Of a stretch of DNA of 29,231 bases, positions 8,537 to 16,266 are shown in pieces; positions within the stretch are counted from its first letter, which is position 1, and every line of letters begins with the position of its first letter. Source of the stretch: SFTJ01 sp045613305. GTDB taxonomy: Bacteria; Bacteroidota; Bacteroidia; Bacteroidales; Muribaculaceae. The stretch spans positions 1 to 29,231 of the forward strand of contig JAZLAU010000006.1 of the NCBI GenBank assembly GCA_045613305.1, in the 5' to 3' direction. The notes under the pieces are model-generated. The model was not told where the DNA came from, made no database searches, and saw only the letters and a program-made list of their open reading frames with translations. Both the position numbers and the translations under genes were made by a program.

Positions 8537-8567
8537 TTGCATTTTACATTGCTAAAACGTAATTTTG
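8537..8567 (+). promoter_or_regulatory. Promoter for the ZIP transporter gene
   Basis: TTGC (8537-8540), 19 nt, then TAATTTTG (8560-8567), an exact -7 match with a near -33. Transcription would start near 8571, leaving about 20 nt of leader before the ATG at 8591. Confidence 0.6.
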
Positions 8568-8590
8568 TAACCTAATAATAGCCATTATCT

Positions 8591-9349
8591 ATGACGCAAA
8601 TATTGATTAGCGCCCTTGGCCTTTTGGGGTCAACGCTATTAGGTTCACTCTTGGGATTTGGTGTAAAAAACCTTTCCCACAAATGGTCAGACACCATAGT
8701 CGGCTATTGCGCCGGCGTGATGCTGGCGGCTGCCGTGTTGGGGCTTATAGTGCCCGCCGCCGACCTCTGCACGCCTGCACATTGGTGGATTGTGATTGTG
8801 GGAGTTATGGCCGGTGCAATATTCCTCAACATTCTCGACCGCATCACTCCTCACCTGCACCACATCACCGGAATCGACGCCGAAAAGCATTCGGCCAACG
8901 CTTCGATTAACAAAGTGATGCTGTTTGTGATGGCCATCGCCATTCACAAGCTGCCCGAAGGCATGGCTGCCGGAGTGGGCTTTAACAATGTTGACGACAT
9001 TGGCAACGCATGGACTGTGGCCATAGGCATAGCATTGCAAAACATACCCGAAGGGATGGTGGTGATTTCGCCGCTTTTGCTGGCCGGAGTGTCGTCGTTG
9101 CGAACCTTGCTCATATCGGCCGCAATTGGAGGCATCGAAATTATTGGCGTCTTCATAGGCTACGGTTTAGGGTCTTTGTCGCAAGCATTGCTGCCCTTCC
9201 TGCTCGCTTTTGCCGGTGGAGCCATGCTTTACGTTGTGAGCGACGAAATGATTCCAGAATCGCACGCTCACGGATTCCAAAAACAAGCCACCTATGCTCT
9301 GCTATTAGGATTCCTGACACTGCTTTTCCTCGAACGACTTTTTGAATAA
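8591..9349 (+). CDS. ZIP family divalent metal transporter
   Basis: 252 residues with about eight hydrophobic membrane segments. The metal-site signatures of the ZIP family are present: HKLPEG in the fourth helix, QNIPEG in the fifth, and a later DEMIPESHAHG. A His-containing loop (HLHHITGIDAEKHS) lies before the fourth helix. The protein should import Zn2+ or a related metal across the cytoplasmic membrane, with the ion path through helices four and five. Length is normal for bacterial GufA/ZupT-like members. It has its own promoter, and the GH43 gene follows 32 bp later on the same strand. Confidence 0.9.
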   Translation: MTQILISALGLLGSTLLGSLLGFGVKNLSHKWSDTIVGYCAGVMLAAAVLGLIVPAADLCTPAHWWIVIVGVMAGAIFLNILDRITPHLHHITGIDAEKHSANASINKVMLFVMAIAIHKLPEGMAAGVGFNNVDDIGNAWTVAIGIALQNIPEGMVVISPLLLAGVSSLRTLLISAAIGGIEIIGVFIGYGLGSLSQALLPFLLAFAGGAMLYVVSDEMIPESHAHGFQKQATYALLLGFLTLLFLERLFE

Positions 9350-9381
9350 ACATAAATTCACCAATATTTCAGTATACGATT

Positions 9382-10407
9382 ATGATTAAGAAATCTGTAT
9401 TATTGATTGCTATATTAGCAACAGCACTCTTTGGTTCTCCCGAACTTTTGGCCAAAGACTACGAAAACCCAGTAATAGGCAAAGATTGGCCCGACCCTAC
9501 AGCATGGCAAGCCGACGATGGCACATTCTACACCATAGCCACTATGGGACGCGGACGTCGCACCCTGCTCAAGAGCCAAAACCTGGTAGACTGGGAAGAC
9601 ACCGGCATCGCTCCTTTCTCTCGAGAAACCCTTGAAGAGATGCACAAATACGGCCGTATGCTTTGGGCTCCCGACATGGCAAAGATTGGCAACAAATGGA
9701 TGCTTTATTACACCCTTTACAATGCCGATGTGGATTCTTCAATCGGCGTGCTATCTTCTGAATCGCCCACAGGACCTTGGACTTTTGAAGGTGTTGTGAC
9801 ACGAAGCGTCGACACCGGAATAAAAGACACCATTGACCCCGAACTTGTAATTGACCCCGAAAACGGCAACGTGTGGCTGTTTTTTGGCAGCGTGGGCAAA
9901 ATTCACCGCGTGCGCCTAACAGCCGACGGCACAAAAGTGGCCCCTGGGGCTAAATACGAGCATGTGGCCGGCGTTGACATCGACTTTGACCACAGCCGCC
10001 AAAAAGTGTTTGAAGGTGCCTATCTGCACTACCATAAAGGTTATTGGTATCTTTTCGCAAGCGCCGGACACTACTTTAACCACACTTACCACATGGTGGT
10101 GGGCAGAAGCAAAACACTCGACGGTGAATTCCTCACTGCCGACGGAAAGAAGATGACCGACGGATGCGGCACAAAAATCCTTCAAAGCGAAGAAGGCGAC
10201 ACTTTCTTCGGACCTGGACACAACGGCGAAATTTTCACTGATAAAAAAGGCAAACAATTCATCCTTTATCACTGCCACTCTACTGAAGCAAAATCGTCGA
10301 ACATTCGCTACACCTTGCTTCAACAAATTTTCTGGGATAAGAAAACCGGATGGCCATATTTTAAAAACGGCAAACCAAGCATTAAAGCCAAAGCGCCTAA
10401 ATTTTAA
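9382..10407 (+). CDS. Secreted GH43 family glycoside hydrolase (arabinanase/xylosidase-like)
   Basis: 341 residues. A Sec signal peptide (about 1-24, cleavage likely near LLAKD) precedes a single five-bladed propeller domain. GH43 catalytic positions are visible: a WPDPTAW motif with the Asp base near 38, an Asp in DTIDPEL near 154, and a Glu in KVFEGAY near 213. GPGHNG near 280 fits the His that coordinates the central ion in many members. There is no lipobox and no carbohydrate-binding module, so the enzyme is probably periplasmic and acts on arabinose- or xylose-containing oligosaccharides; exact specificity is unclear. No SusC/D pair is nearby, so it is an isolated enzyme rather than part of a complete polysaccharide locus. 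Confidence 0.85.
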   Translation: MIKKSVLLIAILATALFGSPELLAKDYENPVIGKDWPDPTAWQADDGTFYTIATMGRGRRTLLKSQNLVDWEDTGIAPFSRETLEEMHKYGRMLWAPDMAKIGNKWMLYYTLYNADVDSSIGVLSSESPTGPWTFEGVVTRSVDTGIKDTIDPELVIDPENGNVWLFFGSVGKIHRVRLTADGTKVAPGAKYEHVAGVDIDFDHSRQKVFEGAYLHYHKGYWYLFASAGHYFNHTYHMVVGRSKTLDGEFLTADGKKMTDGCGTKILQSEEGDTFFGPGHNGEIFTDKKGKQFILYHCHSTEAKSSNIRYTLLQQIFWDKKTGWPYFKNGKPSIKAKAPKF

Positions 10408-10441
10408 TTTAATTTAAAGTTCACGACAAAGTGACATAAAC

Positions 10442-10518
10442 AAATACACCCATTTTTTTTAGCACGAAATCAAGAATTATCTCTATGATATTGTAGTTTT
10501 AAAAAAATGGGTGTATTT
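10442..10518. repeat. 18-bp perfect inverted repeat over the purF-like promoter
   Basis: AAATACACCCATTTTTTT (10442-10459) and AAAAAAATGGGTGTATTT (10501-10518) are perfectly complementary, separated by 41 nt. The right arm contains most of the -7 box of the purF-like gene. It could be a regulator binding site, or an RNA hairpin ending the GH43 transcript (a T-run follows the right arm). Confidence 0.8.
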
Positions 10519-10521
10519 TTG
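10491..10521 (+). promoter_or_regulatory. Promoter for the purF-like gene
   Basis: TTGT (10491-10494), 19 nt, then TATTTTTG (10514-10521), an exact TAnnTTTG. Transcription would start near 10525, leaving about 34 nt of leader. The -7 box overlaps the right arm of an 18-bp inverted repeat, so binding there would block it. Confidence 0.6.
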
Positions 10522-10558
10522 TACCTCATAATTTGACTAACGTAATACTAAAGATTGT

Positions 10559-11968
10559 ATGGGAGGTTTTTTTGGTACTGTGAAAAAAACAAGCTGCTGG
10601 ACAGACTTGTTTTACGGTACAGACTACAATTCACACCTTGGCACCAAACGTGGTGGCATGGCTACTTATGACGAAAACGAACGTCGTTTCAATCGTTCTA
10701 TTCACAACCTTGGCACAAACTATTTCCGTTCGAAATTTGAAGACGAGCTCGACAAGTTTGTCGGCAACTCGGGCATTGGCGTTATTAGCGACAACGACCC
10801 TCAACCAATAGTGTTCAACTCGCACTTAGGAAAATTTGCAATCGTCACCGTAGCAAAGGTTTACAACATTGAAGAACTTGAGCAATATTTGCTTGACAAA
10901 AACCACCACTTTGCAGAGCTCAGCTCTGGCAACACCAACCCCACAGAATTAATAGCTCTGCTTATCACCGAAGGAAAAACTTTCGTTGAAGGCATTGAAA
11001 ATGTATACGCCCGACTTCAGGGCTCATGCTCTATGCTCATACTTACCGAGAACGGCATCATCGCCGCACGCGACAAACTCGGACGCACTCCGATTGTTGT
11101 GGGCAAGCAAGAAGATGGCTATGCCGTATCGAGCGAATCCACAAGTTTCACCAATCTCGGTTACGACATACACAGTTATGTTGGACCAGGTGAAATTATC
11201 CACATCACTGCCGACGGAATTACCCAACTACGCAAGCCTAACGAAGAGATGCAAATTTGCTCATTCTTGTGGGTTTACTACGGATTCCCAACATCTTGCT
11301 ACGAAGGCCGAAACGTGGAAGAAGTGCGCTTCAAGAGCGGATATGAAATGGGGCTAAACGACGAAAACGAGGTGGACTGCGCTTGTGGCATACCCGACTC
11401 TGGCGTAGGCATGGCAATCGGTTACGCCGAAGGCAAAGGCATTCCTTACCATCGCGCAATAAGCAAATACACTCCAACCTGGCCACGAAGTTTCACTCCA
11501 GGCAACCCTGCGCTTCGAAAATTGGTGGCTAAGATGAAACTGATTCCTAATCAAGCCATGCTTGAAGGCAAGCGTCTGCTTTTCTGCGACGACTCTATTG
11601 TGCGCGGAACTCAACTTAGCGACAACGCTAAAGTGCTATTTAAATACGGCGCAAAAGAAGTGCACATGCGCATCGCTTGTCCGCCTATTATCTACGGCTG
11701 CAAGTTCCTTAACTTCACTTCACAAAAAAGCGATATGGAACTCATGACTCGTAAGATTATCAACGAAATCGAAGGCGATTGCAACAAGAACCTCGACAAA
11801 TACTCTACCACCGACTCTCCTGAATATAAGGCAATGGTAGAAATCATGCGCGAGCGACTTGGCCTAACCACGCTTAAGTTTAACACCGTTGAAACTCTAA
11901 TTAAGTCAATCGGTTTGCCTAAGTGCAAAGTTTGCACCCACTGCTTCGACGGTTCAAGTTATTTCTAA
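10559..11968 (+). CDS. PurF-like amidophosphoribosyltransferase lacking the N-terminal Cys
   Basis: 469 residues. PurF converts PRPP and glutamine to phosphoribosylamine, the first step of purine synthesis. The phosphoribosyltransferase half is intact: PRPP loop LLFCDDSIVRGTQ near 338-350. Cysteines at 234 (ICSFLW), 381 (YGCKF), and 459 and 462 (CTHCF) match the spacing of the four 4Fe-4S ligands of B. subtilis PurF (236, 382, 448, 451). The N-terminal glutaminase fold is recognisable, but the sequence starts MGGFFGT where PurF has MCGIVG, so the Ntn nucleophile Cys is Gly. A stop at 10538-10540 with no start codon between excludes a longer form. I recall MGGFFGT-type paralogues in other Bacteroidota. 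It may use free ammonia, need a partner glutaminase, or do something else. Confidence 0.82.
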   Translation: MGGFFGTVKKTSCWTDLFYGTDYNSHLGTKRGGMATYDENERRFNRSIHNLGTNYFRSKFEDELDKFVGNSGIGVISDNDPQPIVFNSHLGKFAIVTVAKVYNIEELEQYLLDKNHHFAELSSGNTNPTELIALLITEGKTFVEGIENVYARLQGSCSMLILTENGIIAARDKLGRTPIVVGKQEDGYAVSSESTSFTNLGYDIHSYVGPGEIIHITADGITQLRKPNEEMQICSFLWVYYGFPTSCYEGRNVEEVRFKSGYEMGLNDENEVDCACGIPDSGVGMAIGYAEGKGIPYHRAISKYTPTWPRSFTPGNPALRKLVAKMKLIPNQAMLEGKRLLFCDDSIVRGTQLSDNAKVLFKYGAKEVHMRIACPPIIYGCKFLNFTSQKSDMELMTRKIINEIEGDCNKNLDKYSTTDSPEYKAMVEIMRERLGLTTLKFNTVETLIKSIGLPKCKVCTHCFDGSSYF

Positions 11969-11997
11969 TAGCATTTTCCACAATTAAGAATAAAAAT

Positions 11998-12037
11998 AGG
12001 GTTCACTCCTGATGGAGTGGGCCCTATTGCTTTTTTT
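11998..12037 (+). terminator. Rho-independent terminator after the purF-like gene
   Basis: AGGGTTCACTCC (11998-12009) pairs with GGAGTGGGCCCT (12014-12025) in 12 pairs, including two G-T pairs, around a 4-nt loop. A run of seven T follows at 12031-12037. It separates this gene from the thiamine operon. Confidence 0.9.
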
Positions 12038-12088
12038 CATGCAAGCCAAAATTACTGCTTGCATTCACACATATATAAAAATTTTTAT

Positions 12089-12096
12089 TACCTTTG
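12089..12096 (+). promoter_or_regulatory. -7 promoter box for the thiamine operon
   Basis: TACCTTTG is an exact TAnnTTTG match. Transcription would start near 12100, a few bases before the riboswitch P1 helix at 12107. No good -33 match was found at the usual spacing. Confidence 0.6.
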
Positions 12097-12106
12097 CGAT
12101 GAACTC

Positions 12107-12204
12107 GAATGGTGGTGCCCGGGTATACCTATAGGTTCCGTGGCTGAGATTATACACATTGCACCAGTACAGATAATGCTGACGCTGGAAGTTTGGAGTC
12201 ATTC
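12107..12204 (+). ncRNA. TPP riboswitch aptamer
   Basis: The conserved TPP (Thi-box) elements occur in order: GGTGCCC (12114-12120), CTGAGA (12144-12149), and CAGATAATGCTGACGCTG (12170-12187), matching the usual GGAUAAUGCCGGCGUAGG region. P1 can form from GAATG (12107-12111) with CATTC (12200-12204), and P2 from TGGTGC (12113-12118) with GCACCA (12161-12166). A P3 extension lies between 12119 and 12143. It directly precedes thiD and should repress the operon when thiamine pyrophosphate is abundant. Confidence 0.93.
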
Positions 12205-12209
12205 TTTTA

Positions 12210-12265
12210 GGTACTGACGTACCACTATTTTGAGCAATTCATAACCGTAAAAAAATAGTGGTATG
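12210..12265 (+). promoter_or_regulatory. Riboswitch expression platform: start-codon-masking hairpin
   Basis: TACCACTATTTT (12220-12231) is perfectly complementary to AAAATAGTGGTA (12252-12263), whose last base is the A of the thiD ATG. The 12-bp stem with a 20-nt loop would bury the initiation region. The same left arm (GTACCACTATTT, 12219-12230) can instead pair over 12 positions, some G-U, with GAATGGTGGTGC (12107-12118), the 5' side of P1/P2. A small competing hairpin GGTAC/GTACC (12210-12214 with 12219-12223) is also possible. There is no T-run, so translational rather than transcriptional control is likely. Confidence 0.75.
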
Positions 12266-13105
12266 ACAACAAAAAAATCTTATCCAATCGTACTATCAAT
12301 AGCCGGTTCCGACTCTTCAGGCGGAGCAGGAATTCAAGCCGACCTCAAGACCTTCTCTGCGCTTGGGGTGTATGGCGCTACAGCCATAACTGCCGTTACC
12401 GCACAAAACACATTAGGCGTACATTCACAACTCGCAATGCCGCCTCAAATGGTTTATGACCAAATAGTTGCCGTTGTCGACGACCTACATCCATCGTTTG
12501 CAAAAATCGGTATGCTTGCAAACACCGAAATCGTTGTTGCCGTAGCTGAAGCACTTCGTCGTTTTTCAATACCCCTAATTTTCGACCCCGTTATAGTTGC
12601 CAGCAGCGGACACCGTCTGCTTTCTGTCGAAGCTCAAGATGCTGTCAAAAAACACATCTTGCCAATTTCGTTGCTTGTAACACCTAACATACCCGAACTG
12701 ATAGCGCTCTCTGACATGCCTTGCTCTTCTTTCGAAGAGAAAAAATGCGCCACCCAACGGCTCATGGACCTAGGCGCAAAAACCATATTGGTGAAAGGCG
12801 GCCACGAAGAGGGAGACAAAAAAACCGACATCCTACTTTCGTCATCAAACGGTGATTTGCAACACACACTTTTCACCTCTGAAACCATTTGCACGCAAAA
12901 CATTCACGGCACAGGATGCACACTCTCGGCGGCCATAACCGCTTTTCTCGCAAGAGGTCTATGCTTAGAAGATGCCATCGCAGAGGCTAAAAACTACATC
13001 ACCGAAGCTATCAGAAACGGAGCCGACATTGCAACCGGACACGGACATGGCCCCGTAAACCACAGTTTTAACCCGCTGAAGATGCTAATACAAGAACATC
13101 TTTAA
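12263..13105 (+). CDS. thiD: Hydroxymethylpyrimidine/phosphomethylpyrimidine kinase ThiD
   Basis: 280 residues, normal for ThiD. It phosphorylates HMP and then HMP-P to HMP-PP, the pyrimidine substrate for thiamine phosphate synthase, in the cytoplasm. Ribokinase-fold signatures are clear: the substrate site SIAGSDSSGGAGIQADLKTF near residues 12-31, an internal KGGH, and the anion-hole/catalytic HGTGCTLSAAI near 214-224. The start at 12263 is fixed by the riboswitch hairpin that ends on this ATG. It is the first gene of the thiamine operon, 81 bp before thiC. Confidence 0.95.
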   Translation: MTTKKSYPIVLSIAGSDSSGGAGIQADLKTFSALGVYGATAITAVTAQNTLGVHSQLAMPPQMVYDQIVAVVDDLHPSFAKIGMLANTEIVVAVAEALRRFSIPLIFDPVIVASSGHRLLSVEAQDAVKKHILPISLLVTPNIPELIALSDMPCSSFEEKKCATQRLMDLGAKTILVKGGHEEGDKKTDILLSSSNGDLQHTLFTSETICTQNIHGTGCTLSAAITAFLARGLCLEDAIAEAKNYITEAIRNGADIATGHGHGPVNHSFNPLKMLIQEHL

Positions 13106-13186
13106 GCTGTAGGCCAAAACATTTGCTCAACAAAATCGGTTTTTAGTTCACTTCACAACATTAATCACATAACCAACAACTAACTA

Positions 13187-14785
13187 ATGAAATCAGACTT
13201 TAAAATTTCATATCCGGGCTCTAAAAAGGTATACATTAACGGGATTATAAACCCAGAAATACGAGTAGGCATGCGCGTAGTTTCACAAATGCCCACAGTA
13301 AAAATCATCGACGGCAATCGCATCGAAGAGCCCAATCCTCAAATCTACATCTACGACACCTCGGGGCCTTATGGCGACGAGAATATAACCGTAGACCTTG
13401 AAAAGGGACTTCCTAAACTTCGCGAAGAATGGATTAAAAAGCGCACCGAAAAAGACGCTAAGAACGTTTGCCAAATGCATTATGCAAAGCAAGGCATCAT
13501 AACTCCTGAGATGGAATACGTGGCGATACGCGAAAATATGAATTGCCACGAACTTGGAATATCCACTCACATTACCCCCGAATTTGTATGTAAAGAAGTG
13601 GCCGAAGGCAGAGCCGTCATTCCGGCAAACATCAATCACCCCGAAGCCGAACCTATGATTATAGGCCGAAACTTCCTCACTAAAATCAATGCCAACATCG
13701 GCAATTCGGCTACATCTTCAAGCATTGAAGAAGAAGTTGAAAAAGCCATCTGGAGTTGCAAATGGGGTGCTGACACAATTATGGACCTCTCGACAGGTGC
13801 TAAAATTCACGAAACCCGTGAATGGATTTTGCGCAATAGCCCTGTCCCCATTGGCACTGTGCCAATTTATCAGGCGTTGGAGAAGGTAAACGGCAAAGCC
13901 GAAGACCTAAATTGGCAAATTTATCGCGATGTGCTCATCGAACAATGCGAGCAAGGGGTAGATTATTTCACCATTCACTGCGGCATTCGCCTGAAGAACG
14001 TAAACCTTTCGGCCAAACGCCTAACCGGTGTGGTTAGCCGCGGCGGAAGCATAATTTCAAAATGGTGTCTTTTCCACCAAAAGGAAAGTTTTCTGTATGA
14101 GCATTTCGACGACATTTGCGACATTGCCGCTCAATACGACGTGGCGCTTTCGCTGGGCGACGGCCTCAGACCAGGAAGCATCTATGACGCCAACGACGAA
14201 GCCCAATTTGCCGAACTCGACACAATGGGCGAACTCGTTGAAAGAGCCTGGGCTAAAAACGTACAAGTGTTTATCGAAGGGCCCGGACACGTTCCGATGC
14301 ATAAGATTAAGGAAAACATGGAGCGGCAAATCGAAAAATGCCACAACGCTCCATTCTACACATTAGGACCTCTTGTCACCGACATCGCACCCGGATACGA
14401 CCACATAACTTCTGCCATCGGTGCCGCTCAAATCGGTTGGTACGGCACAGCAATGTTGTGCTATGTAACACCTAAGGAGCATCTCGCTTTGCCTAACAAA
14501 AACGATGTGCGCGAAGGTGTGGTGGCGTTTAAACTCGCAGCGCACGCAGCCGATATTGCAAAACTTCATCCCGGCGCCACTATTCGCGACAATGCGTTGA
14601 GCAAAGCTCGCTATGAATTCCGCTGGAAAGACCAGTTTAATCTCAGTTTAGACCCTGAGAAAGCTTTAGAATACTATAAGTCTTCAAATAACGTTGGCGG
14701 AAAATACTGCACAATGTGCGGCCCTAACTTTTGCGCCATGAAGATAAGTCATTCGCTTTGCGACGACAATCAACAAACCGAATAA
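13187..14785 (+). CDS. thiC: Phosphomethylpyrimidine synthase ThiC
   Basis: 532 residues. ThiC rearranges aminoimidazole ribotide to HMP-P, using S-adenosylmethionine and a 4Fe-4S cluster in the cytoplasm. The C-terminal cluster motif C-x2-C-x4-C is present at Cys508, Cys511 and Cys516 (CTMCGPNFC). Other hallmarks include MHYAKQGIITPEMEYVAIRE near 97-116, GADTIMDLSTG, SRGGS and EGPGHVP. The N-terminal domain typical of long ThiC proteins is short here. It lies 81 bp after thiD with no terminator between and 25 bp before thi4, so it is under the same riboswitch. It competes with purine synthesis for AIR. Confidence 0.96.
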   Translation: MKSDFKISYPGSKKVYINGIINPEIRVGMRVVSQMPTVKIIDGNRIEEPNPQIYIYDTSGPYGDENITVDLEKGLPKLREEWIKKRTEKDAKNVCQMHYAKQGIITPEMEYVAIRENMNCHELGISTHITPEFVCKEVAEGRAVIPANINHPEAEPMIIGRNFLTKINANIGNSATSSSIEEEVEKAIWSCKWGADTIMDLSTGAKIHETREWILRNSPVPIGTVPIYQALEKVNGKAEDLNWQIYRDVLIEQCEQGVDYFTIHCGIRLKNVNLSAKRLTGVVSRGGSIISKWCLFHQKESFLYEHFDDICDIAAQYDVALSLGDGLRPGSIYDANDEAQFAELDTMGELVERAWAKNVQVFIEGPGHVPMHKIKENMERQIEKCHNAPFYTLGPLVTDIAPGYDHITSAIGAAQIGWYGTAMLCYVTPKEHLALPNKNDVREGVVAFKLAAHAADIAKLHPGATIRDNALSKARYEFRWKDQFNLSLDPEKALEYYKSSNNVGGKYCTMCGPNFCAMKISHSLCDDNQQTE

Positions 14786-14810
14786 ATTTAAACTTATAAA
14801 TATTAATATT

Positions 14811-15581
14811 ATGATTGAAAAAAATGTTTCTCAAGGTATTATCAGTACCTACTTTAACAAACTCGAAAGAAACCTCAACTTAGATGTTGCCATCGTTGGC
14901 GGCGGACCATCGGGCATTGTTGCAGCCTATTACCTTGCCAAGGCTGGTTTAAAAGTGGCTTTATTCGACCGCAAACTTTCGCCAGGCGGCGGCATGTGGG
15001 GCGGTGCAATGATGTTTAATCAAATCGTTGTGCAAGAAGAGGCTATGCATATCATCAAAGATTTCGACATCAACTACAGCCACTATTCCGACAACCTTTA
15101 TGTGATGGACTCGGTTGAGAGCACATCGGCATTGCTTTATAAGGCAGTGCACGCAGGTGCCACAATTTTCAATTGCTACTCGGTGGAAGACGTGATTTTC
15201 AAAAATAATGTTGTGAGCGGCGTGGTGGTAAATTGGACTCCTGTGCTTCGCGAAGGCATGCACGTTGACCCACTAAACATTTTGGCGCGCTGCGTAATCG
15301 ACGGAACAGGCCACGACAGCGAAATGTGCAGCACCGTGGCACGCAAAAACGGCATTCAACTTGCCACCGACACCGGTAAGGTGATTGGTGAACGCTCTTT
15401 GGATGTTGTTGCCGGTGAGGAAGAAGTGGTTAACGGAACAAAGGAAATATATCCCGGACTCTATGTTTGCGGCATGGCGGCTTCTGCCGTGAGCGGAACT
15501 CCTCGAATGGGCCCTATTTTTGGCGGCATGTTACTTTCGGGCAAGAAAGTGGCCGACCTCGTGATTGAGCGATTGAAATAA
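14811..15581 (+). CDS. thi4: Thi4-type thiazole synthase, His (catalytic) form
   Basis: 256 residues. Thi4 makes the adenylated thiazole precursor of thiamine from NAD and glycine. The Rossmann motif VAIVGGGPSGIVAAYYLAKAG lies at about 26-46 (key Gly residues GGGPSG), followed by GGGMWGG at 59-65 and a C-terminal GMAASAVSGTPRMGPIFGGML region. At the position of the sacrificial Cys205 of yeast Thi4, this protein has His151 (GMHVDP), as in archaeal Thi4 enzymes that take sulfur from free sulfide and turn over repeatedly. That fits an anaerobe. Its stop codon TAATG overlaps the ATG of the next gene by one base. ThiG, ThiH, ThiS and ThiF are absent from the operon, consistent with Thi4 supplying the thiazole. 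Confidence 0.92.
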   Translation: MIEKNVSQGIISTYFNKLERNLNLDVAIVGGGPSGIVAAYYLAKAGLKVALFDRKLSPGGGMWGGAMMFNQIVVQEEAMHIIKDFDINYSHYSDNLYVMDSVESTSALLYKAVHAGATIFNCYSVEDVIFKNNVVSGVVVNWTPVLREGMHVDPLNILARCVIDGTGHDSEMCSTVARKNGIQLATDTGKVIGERSLDVVAGEEEVVNGTKEIYPGLYVCGMAASAVSGTPRMGPIFGGMLLSGKKVADLVIERLK

Positions 15582-16156
15582 TGAAATTAATAGCCATTAC
15601 ATCGCCTCAGGTAATCGATAGCGATGCTCTTCTCATAAAAGGTCTTTGCGAGAAGGGCATCGACTTCGTGCACCTGCGTAAACCTGATGCCGACATCTCT
15701 CAATGCCGCAAAATATTGGCTGAACTGCCCGAATCTATTTGCAGTCGAATTATCATTCACGACTTCCCGGAACTTTACTACGAGTTTGACCTAAAAGGAA
15801 TTCATGTGAATAAAAACGTTACCAGCCTTCCAAGCGATTACACAGGGTTTAAAACTCGGTCGTGCCACTCACTCGATGAGATTATAGCACACCGCAACAA
15901 CTTCAACTATCTGTTTCTTAGCCCTATTTTCGACAGCATCTCAAAAGCCGGCTATTCATCGGCATTTAGCCACGATGTCCTGCTACAGGCTGCTCACGAC
16001 GGCATAATAGATAAACGAGTGATTGCTTTGGGCGGTGTCTCGCTCGACAAATTGCCCTACTTAAAAAGTTTGAATTTCGGAGGTGCGGCTATGATTGGCG
16101 CCATCTACAACACACAAGCACTAAACTCAATAAACGACTTCAACTACTACCGATAA
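15581..16156 (+). CDS. thiE: Thiamine phosphate synthase-like protein (ThiE/TenI family)
   Basis: 191 residues, slightly short for ThiE. The TIM-barrel family is recognisable from FVHLRKPD (29-36), GIHVNKN (73-79), SCHSLDE (94-100), a phosphate-binding LSPIFDSISKAGYS (113-126) and ALGGVS (149-154). ThiE joins HMP-PP and HET-P to give thiamine phosphate. Two features are unusual: the Mg-binding Asp of the usual GQ(D/E)D segment is replaced by NKN after GIHV, and the T-x-TK loop reads SISK. TenI-type sequences look like this too, so activity is likely from context but not certain. It overlaps thi4 by one base (TAATG), implying translational coupling, and ends the operon. Confidence 0.8.
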   Translation: MKLIAITSPQVIDSDALLIKGLCEKGIDFVHLRKPDADISQCRKILAELPESICSRIIIHDFPELYYEFDLKGIHVNKNVTSLPSDYTGFKTRSCHSLDEIIAHRNNFNYLFLSPIFDSISKAGYSSAFSHDVLLQAAHDGIIDKRVIALGGVSLDKLPYLKSLNFGGAAMIGAIYNTQALNSINDFNYYR

Positions 16157-16185
16157 CTGCTCGTTTGCAATCGATTGCCGTTTAT

Positions 16186-16216
16186 TTTGATATTACCTAA
16201 AATAAAACTAACTTTG
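16186..16216 (+). promoter_or_regulatory. Promoter for the glycosyltransferase-Stealth pair
   Basis: TTTG (16186-16189), 19 nt, then TAACTTTG (16209-16216), both exact consensus matches. Transcription would start near 16220, giving about 47 nt of leader before the ATG at 16267. Confidence 0.7.
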
Positions 16217-16266
16217 TCATAACTATAAATTTATCCTATCCTTACAAAACAATAGGAATTTTAAGT

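Noticed and set aside
10442..10518. Phase-variable invertible promoter.
   Set aside because: The spacer is only 41 nt, no recombinase gene is near, and inversion would not give an equivalent promoter facing a gene; kept only as an open alternative.
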